Positions 6,963 through 10,474 of a stretch of 10,474 bases of DNA are shown here, piece by piece. Positions within the stretch are counted from its first letter, which is position 1. The number at the start of each line of letters is the position of its first letter. The stretch is from an uncultured beta proteobacterium (lineage in GTDB: Bacteria > Pseudomonadota > Gammaproteobacteria > Burkholderiales > Burkholderiaceae_C), in NCBI GenBank assembly GCA_903886165.1, contig CAISLL010000228.1, forward strand, positions 1 to 10,474, given 5' to 3'. The notes beneath the pieces were generated by a model. The model was not told the DNA's origin and did not search any database. It was given only the letters and a program-made list of their open reading frames with translations. A program made the translations under genes and the position numbers.

Positions 6963-7035
6963 TCTTTTGCTGGATAAATAACCATCTTTTACGCCAATTC
7001 ATACACGCCCCATATGCATCGTGTTTGACACCGGG

Positions 7036-7758
7036 CTACAGCTGAAATTTCCCGCCAAAACTGTAACGCATGCCGGGGTACACCAGCCGCACCAGGCTCG
7101 CCACATGGGGGCCGCTGACGGTGCTGCGTGTCATCACCAGACACGGTTCGCCGCGTTTTAGCCCCAGGCACTTGGCTTCGTGGGCGCTTGCCAGTGTGGC
7201 TTCGATCGAATAACTGGCTTCGGTGAGCGGCGCGTGTTCCAGCAGGTAGCGGGTGGGGGTGGTGGCGGCAAAGTCTGCCTGCAAGTAGTCTGGCACGGCG
7301 GCAGGGTTCACATGCCGGTCTTCCAGCTGGATCGCCACCCCATCTTCATAATGCACCAGCACCGAGTGAAACACCTTGGCGCCGGTGTGCAGCTTCAGCG
7401 TGCGCGCCAGTTCGGCAGGGGCGCGCAGACTTTCCACCTTGAGCACCTGTGTGCTGTGGCTGTGCCCGCGCGCCAGAATTTCGTCGTGAATGTCGCGAAT
7501 TTCCAGCGTGCTGGAGATGCGGTGCAGTTGCGCCACCACCGTGCCCGAGCCCTGCACCCGGCTCACCACACCTTCCACTGCCAGTTCTTTCACGGCGCGA
7601 TTCACCGTCATGCGACTGACACCAAACTGCTGCTGCAAGGCCGCCTCGCTGGGCACGTTGTCGCCAGGCCGCCAGACGCCGGTGGTGATTTGCTGCTTGA
7701 TGAAGGCTTTCACCTGTTCATAAGCCGGCAGCGCGCGGGTCAATAGGGTAGACGTCAT
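7036..7758 (-). CDS. hutC: Histidine utilisation repressor HutC (GntR family, UTRA domain)
   Basis: A 240-aa transcription factor, the usual length for HutC. The N-terminal winged helix (about 12-76) has the GntR pattern AYEQVKAFIKQQITTGVWRPGD, then PSEAALQQQFGVSRMTVNRA (36-55) with the recognition helix, and a wing ending VQGSGTVVA. The C-terminal part (about 95-236) is a UTRA ligand-binding domain (QLEDRHVNP, EASYSIEA, CLVMTRSTVSG). Known HutC proteins repress the hut genes and are released by urocanate. The assignment is strengthened by the divergent hutU-hutH genes. ATG 7758 is the natural start because the GntR domain begins only about ten residues later; no clear Shine-Dalgarno sequence is seen. 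A good minus-strand promoter and a likely operator lie just upstream, implying autorepression. The gene ends facing the accessory operon. Confidence 0.95.
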   Translation of the reverse strand: MTSTLLTRALPAYEQVKAFIKQQITTGVWRPGDNVPSEAALQQQFGVSRMTVNRAVKELAVEGVVSRVQGSGTVVAQLHRISSTLEIRDIHDEILARGHSHSTQVLKVESLRAPAELARTLKLHTGAKVFHSVLVHYEDGVAIQLEDRHVNPAAVPDYLQADFAATTPTRYLLEHAPLTEASYSIEATLASAHEAKCLGLKRGEPCLVMTRSTVSGPHVASLVRLVYPGMRYSFGGKFQL

Positions 7759-7813
7759 GAGCGTGAATTTAGCGCATCAGCGGCTGCCATGGCTGGCAAG
7801 GGTTTACCCTCTG

Positions 7814-7841
7814 TTGTGCAAGTTGTATAGACAACTATAGA
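7814..7841 (+). promoter_or_regulatory. Candidate hutUH promoter
   Basis: TTGTGC (7814-7819), 16-nt spacer, TATAGA (7836-7841). The operator fills almost the whole spacer, as expected for repression by blocking RNA polymerase. An alternative pair is TTTACC (7803-7808) with TATAGA (7826-7831), 17 nt apart. Either gives a short leader before hutU. Confidence 0.45.
7821..7836. promoter_or_regulatory. Likely HutC operator
   Basis: AGTTGTATAGACAACT is palindromic except for one base pair (7827/7830). It resembles the TTGTATAnACAA-type sites bound by HutC in other proteobacteria. It lies between the divergent hutC and hutU genes and overlaps promoter elements of both, so a bound repressor could shut off both directions. 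Confidence 0.75.
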
Positions 7842-7861
7842 ATTGCGGCACATTCTGCCAA
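7834..7861 (-). promoter_or_regulatory. Candidate hutC promoter
   Basis: On the minus strand, TTGGCA (7861-7856) and TATAGT (7839-7834) are separated by 16 nt and each matches the sigma70 consensus at five of six positions. The predicted transcription start falls inside the HutC-like operator, leaving a leader of roughly 70 nt before the hutC ATG. Confidence 0.55.
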
Positions 7862-7873
7862 CCCGTTCATCCT

Positions 7874-7877
7874 GGAG
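7874..7877 (+). promoter_or_regulatory. hutU ribosome binding site
   Basis: GGAG lies 6 nt before the ATG at 7884 and fixes that start. Confidence 0.7.
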
Positions 7878-7883
7878 ACATTC

Positions 7884-9605
7884 ATGGCCAATCCCTCTAC
7901 CCTGCCGTTTGCCAACGCCCTGTCCCGCCCGGTGCGCGCGCCGCGTGGCAGCACGCTCAGCTGCGCCAACTGGCAAATTGAAGCCGCTTACCGCATGCTG
8001 CAAAACAACCTCGACCCAGAGGTGGCCGAGAACCCGGATGCGCTGGTGGTCTACGGCGGCATTGGCAAGGCGGCGCGTAACTGGGCCTGTTTTGACGGCA
8101 TTCTGGACAGCCTGAAAAAGCTGAAGGCCGATGAAACCCTGCTGGTGCAATCCGGCAAACCGGTGGGTGTGTTTCGCACCCACAGCGGCGCGCCCCGGGT
8201 GCTGATCGCCAATTCCAACCTGGTGCCCAAATGGGCCAATTGGGAACATTTCAATGAGTTGGACCGCAAGGGCCTGATGATGTACGGCCAGATGACGGCT
8301 GGCAGCTGGATCTACATCGGCTCACAGGGCATTGTGCAAGGCACCTATGAGACCTTTGTGGAGGCCGGTCGCCAGCATTTTGGTGGTGACCTGGCTGGCC
8401 GCTGGGTGCTCACCGCAGGTTTGGGTGGCATGGGTGGCGCGCAGCCGCTGGCTGCCACATTCGCCGGGGCCTGTTCACTCAACATCGAGTGCCAGCAAAG
8501 TTCCATCGATTTCCGCCTGCGCACCCGCTATGTGGACGAACAGGCCACCGACCTGGACGACGCGCTGGCGCGTATTGCCAAGTACACTGCCGCAAAAAAA
8601 GCCGTTTCCATCGCTTTGTGCGCCAACGCGGCAGACGTGATGCCAGAACTGGCGCGCCGCGCCAAGGCGGCTGGTGAAGCCGGCAAACTGGCGCGCCCTG
8701 ACATCGTCACCGACCAGACCTCCGCGCACGACCTCATCAACGGTTATCTGCCCAGTGGATGGACAGTGGCGCAATGGAAGGCCGCGCAGCAAGACCCGTC
8801 GCAACATGCAAGGTTGACCCAAGCAGCTGGCGAGTCCTGCGCCGTGCATGTGCAAGCCATGCTCGATTTCCACGCCATGGGCATTCCGACGGTGGACTAC
8901 GGCAACAATCTGCGCCAGGTGGCCAAGGATTTTGGTGTGGCCAACGCGTTTGACTACCCCGGCTTTGTACCCGCCTATGTGCGCCCGCTGTTTTGCCGCG
9001 GCGTGGGTCCGTTCCGTTGGGTGGCCTTGAGTGGCGACCCTGAAGACATCAAGAAGACCGATGCGAAGATGAAACAACTCTTCCCTGACAACGCCGGTCT
9101 GCACCGCTGGCTCGACATGGCGCAGGAGCGCATCGCCTTCCAGGGCCTGCCGGCCCGCATCTGCTGGATTGGCCTGGGCGAACGGCACCTGGCCGGGCTG
9201 GCCTTTAATGAAATGGTGGCCAGTGGTGAACTCAAAGGCCCGATCGTCATTGGCCGCGACCACCTCGACAGCGGCTCGGTGGCCTCCCCGAACCGCGAAA
9301 CCGAAGCCATGCTGGACGGCAGCGACGCGGTGAGTGACTGGCCGCTGCTGAACGCCTTGCTCAATACTGCGAGTGGCGCCACCTGGGTCAGCCTGCACCA
9401 TGGCGGTGGTGTCGGCATGGGTTACTCGCAACATGCGGGTGTGGTCATCGTGGCTGACGGCACGCCTGAGGCTGCCGGCAAACTCGGCCGCGTGTTGTGG
9501 AACGACCCCGCCACCGGCGTCATGCGCCACGCCGACGCGGGCTACGACATCGCTGAACAATGCGCCAGGATGCAGGGGCTGAACTTGCCCATGAAAGGAC
9601 TCTGA
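7884..9605 (+). CDS. hutU: Urocanate hydratase (urocanase) HutU
   Basis: This enzyme catalyses the second step of histidine degradation, urocanate + H2O to 4-imidazolone-5-propanoate, using tightly bound NAD+ as an electrophile in the cytoplasm. The 573-aa product is slightly longer than the typical ~557 aa, partly through an N-terminal extension before RAPRGSTLS. Diagnostic features are YGGIGKAARNW (57-67), LLVQSGKPVGVF (86-97), the dinucleotide-binding stretch TAGLGGMGGAQPLAA (177-191), and the urocanase signature FQGLPARICW (419-428) with C427 as the expected active-site cysteine. The reading frame is intact. It is followed one base later by hutH, so both are in one operon, probably controlled by HutC through the operator upstream. 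Confidence 0.98.
   Translation: MANPSTLPFANALSRPVRAPRGSTLSCANWQIEAAYRMLQNNLDPEVAENPDALVVYGGIGKAARNWACFDGILDSLKKLKADETLLVQSGKPVGVFRTHSGAPRVLIANSNLVPKWANWEHFNELDRKGLMMYGQMTAGSWIYIGSQGIVQGTYETFVEAGRQHFGGDLAGRWVLTAGLGGMGGAQPLAATFAGACSLNIECQQSSIDFRLRTRYVDEQATDLDDALARIAKYTAAKKAVSIALCANAADVMPELARRAKAAGEAGKLARPDIVTDQTSAHDLINGYLPSGWTVAQWKAAQQDPSQHARLTQAAGESCAVHVQAMLDFHAMGIPTVDYGNNLRQVAKDFGVANAFDYPGFVPAYVRPLFCRGVGPFRWVALSGDPEDIKKTDAKMKQLFPDNAGLHRWLDMAQERIAFQGLPARICWIGLGERHLAGLAFNEMVASGELKGPIVIGRDHLDSGSVASPNRETEAMLDGSDAVSDWPLLNALLNTASGATWVSLHHGGGVGMGYSQHAGVVIVADGTPEAAGKLGRVLWNDPATGVMRHADAGYDIAEQCARMQGLNLPMKGL
9594..9599 (+). promoter_or_regulatory. hutH ribosome binding site
   Basis: AAAGGA inside the last codons of hutU, 7 nt before the hutH ATG at 9607. 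Confidence 0.65.
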
Positions 9606-9606
9606 C

Positions 9607-10474
9607 ATGACCACACTTTGCATTCAACCCGGCCAGCTGACACTGGACCAATTACAAGCCATTCACACGGGTGTGCTGCAACTCGCCTTGCCCGAATCCA
9701 GCCGCGCAGCCATTGCTGCCAGCCAACAAGTGGTGCAACGCGCGGCCGACGGAGACGCGCCGGTGTACGGTGTCAACACCGGCTTTGGCAAGCTGGCCAA
9801 TCAGCGTATCAGCAAAGCCCAGCTGGAAACCCTGCAGTTAAACCTGATTCGCTCGCACAGTGTGGGGGTGGGCGAACCGCTGGCGCCGGAGATCATGCGA
9901 CTCATGATGGCACTGAAAGCGGCCAGTCTGGCACGTGGGTATTCGGGCGTGCGCCAGGTGGTGGTCGACACGCTGCTGGCAGTGCACAACGCCGGGCTCA
10001 CGCCCTGGGTGCCGCAGCAAGGTTCGGTCGGCGCTTCTGGCGACCTGGCCCCGTTGGCACACATGACGCTGGCGTTGATTGGTGAAGGCGACATGCTGGT
10101 CAACGGCCAGCGTGTGCCCGCGCTGCAGGCCTTGCAGCAAGCCGGCATTGCGCCGCTGACGCTGGGTGCCAAAGAGGGCCTAGCCTTGATCAACGGCACG
10201 CAAACGTCCACCGCGCTGGCATTACACGCCCTGCTGAGTTTTGAGCCGGTGCTGGAAGCCGCGCTGGTGATCGGCGCGCTCACCATTGACGCGGCCCGTG
10301 GCAGCGACGGCCCGTTTGACCCGCGCATCCATCTGCTGCGCGGCCAGCCGGGGCAAATTGACGTGGCGCAGTATTACCGTGCATTGCTCAAGGGCAGTGT
10401 CATCCGCAACTCGCATCTGGACGGGGACGACCGCGTGCAAGACCCGTATTGCCTGCGCTGCCAGCCCCAAGTGG
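9607..10474 (+). CDS. hutH: Histidine ammonia-lyase HutH, 3' partial
   Basis: The frame starts one base after the hutU stop and stays open to the window end (289 codons of an expected ~510). The product begins MTTLCIQPGQLTLDQLQ. It contains YGVNTGFGKLAN (54-65), with Y54 matching the catalytic tyrosine of the family, and GSVGASGDLAPLAH (139-152), whose A143-S144-G145 tripeptide cyclises to the MIO cofactor. LINGTQTS, a conserved aromatic amino acid lyase block, follows further on. The enzyme removes ammonia from L-histidine to make trans-urocanate, the substrate of HutU and the usual HutC inducer. Truncation is due only to the window edge; nothing suggests a pseudogene. Confidence 0.97.
   Translation, partial: MTTLCIQPGQLTLDQLQAIHTGVLQLALPESSRAAIAASQQVVQRAADGDAPVYGVNTGFGKLANQRISKAQLETLQLNLIRSHSVGVGEPLAPEIMRLMMALKAASLARGYSGVRQVVVDTLLAVHNAGLTPWVPQQGSVGASGDLAPLAHMTLALIGEGDMLVNGQRVPALQALQQAGIAPLTLGAKEGLALINGTQTSTALALHALLSFEPVLEAALVIGALTIDAARGSDGPFDPRIHLLRGQPGQIDVAQYYRALLKGSVIRNSHLDGDDRVQDPYCLRCQPQV

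Larger units (their letters stand above)
6586..7035. other. AT-rich intergenic region between the defence-like operon and hutC, no convincing gene
   Basis: The two flanking genes converge on this stretch. It lacks a protein-coding pattern, tRNA or CRISPR array. It is rich in short symmetric elements: ATTAT-N6-ATAAT (6631-6646), CAAGTTAACTTG (6820-6831), TAGCGCTA (6852-6859), a strong hairpin (6879-6910), and TAATGAA-CAC-TTCATTA (6946-6962). A ten-base direct repeat GCCCCATATG lies near both ends (6667-6676 and 7007-7016). Very short open frames exist (for example 6695-6775, 26 codons, AAGGAG only 2 nt before its ATG, and 6768-6827 overlapping its stop), but they are not recognisable proteins. 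The region probably marks the junction between the accessory block and the conserved hut locus and may contain the terminators of both. Confidence 0.6.

Noticed and set aside
7180..7746. 188-codon open frame on the plus strand opposite hutC
   Set aside because: It is antisense to a complete GntR/UTRA protein and is of low-complexity, reverse-frame character.
8475..9623. 382-codon open frame on the minus strand opposite hutU
   Set aside because: hutU is certain in this stretch; the antisense frame has no recognisable protein features.
9618..10085. 155-codon open frame on the plus strand inside hutH
   Set aside because: It is in a different frame from the MIO-bearing hutH sequence, which runs uninterrupted to the window end.
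1..10474. tRNA/rRNA genes, CRISPR arrays, transposase or integrase genes
   Set aside because: No regularly spaced repeats, recognisable transposase or integrase motifs, or structural RNA signatures were seen on either strand.

Overview
The window looks like a stretch of a Gram-negative, moderately GC-rich proteobacterial chromosome, most likely a betaproteobacterium of the Comamonadaceae type (Rhodoferax/Polaromonas-like). That assignment is inferred from the codon style and the character of the hut genes, not from a database match. It holds two unrelated blocks that meet head to head.

The left block (about 1-6585, plus strand) has the character of a defence or accessory island. It opens with the 3' part of a gene for a GHKL-ATPase/winged-helix protein of the COG2865 'AlbA_2/Schlafen-associated' regulator type; its start lies outside the window. 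After a 111-bp AT-rich gap with several palindromes and an in-frame stop just before the start codon comes a three-gene cluster: a 1171-aa Eco57I/type IIG-like N6-adenine DNA methyltransferase, a 375-aa ABC-type AAA ATPase, and a 202-aa protein with residues typical of DUF4276/RloB-like Toprim nucleases. Both junctions inside the cluster are ATGA stop/start overlaps, so the three are almost certainly one translationally coupled operon. A large modification enzyme joined to an OLD/PARIS-like ATPase + Toprim pair is the best candidate here for a little-described anti-phage system. The model I infer is that the methyltransferase marks self (and may itself recognise or cut DNA), while the ATPase senses foreign DNA or interference with modification and licenses the Toprim effector.

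Between the blocks (6586-7035) lies about 450 bp of AT-rich sequence with no convincing gene. It holds a perfect 12-bp-arm hairpin, iterated TTCATTA/TAATGAA sites, other palindromes and a 10-bp direct repeat.

The right block (7036-10474) is the core histidine-utilisation (hut) locus: hutC (GntR/UTRA repressor, minus strand) is divergent from hutU (urocanate hydratase) and hutH (histidine ammonia-lyase, cut by the window end). The 125-bp hutC-hutU intergenic region carries a 16-bp near-palindrome that fits a HutC operator, overlapped by promoter-like elements in both directions. This suggests one operator controls both the catabolic operon and the repressor's own gene. HutH converts histidine to urocanate and HutU converts urocanate to imidazolonepropionate; urocanate is the known HutC inducer in other bacteria.
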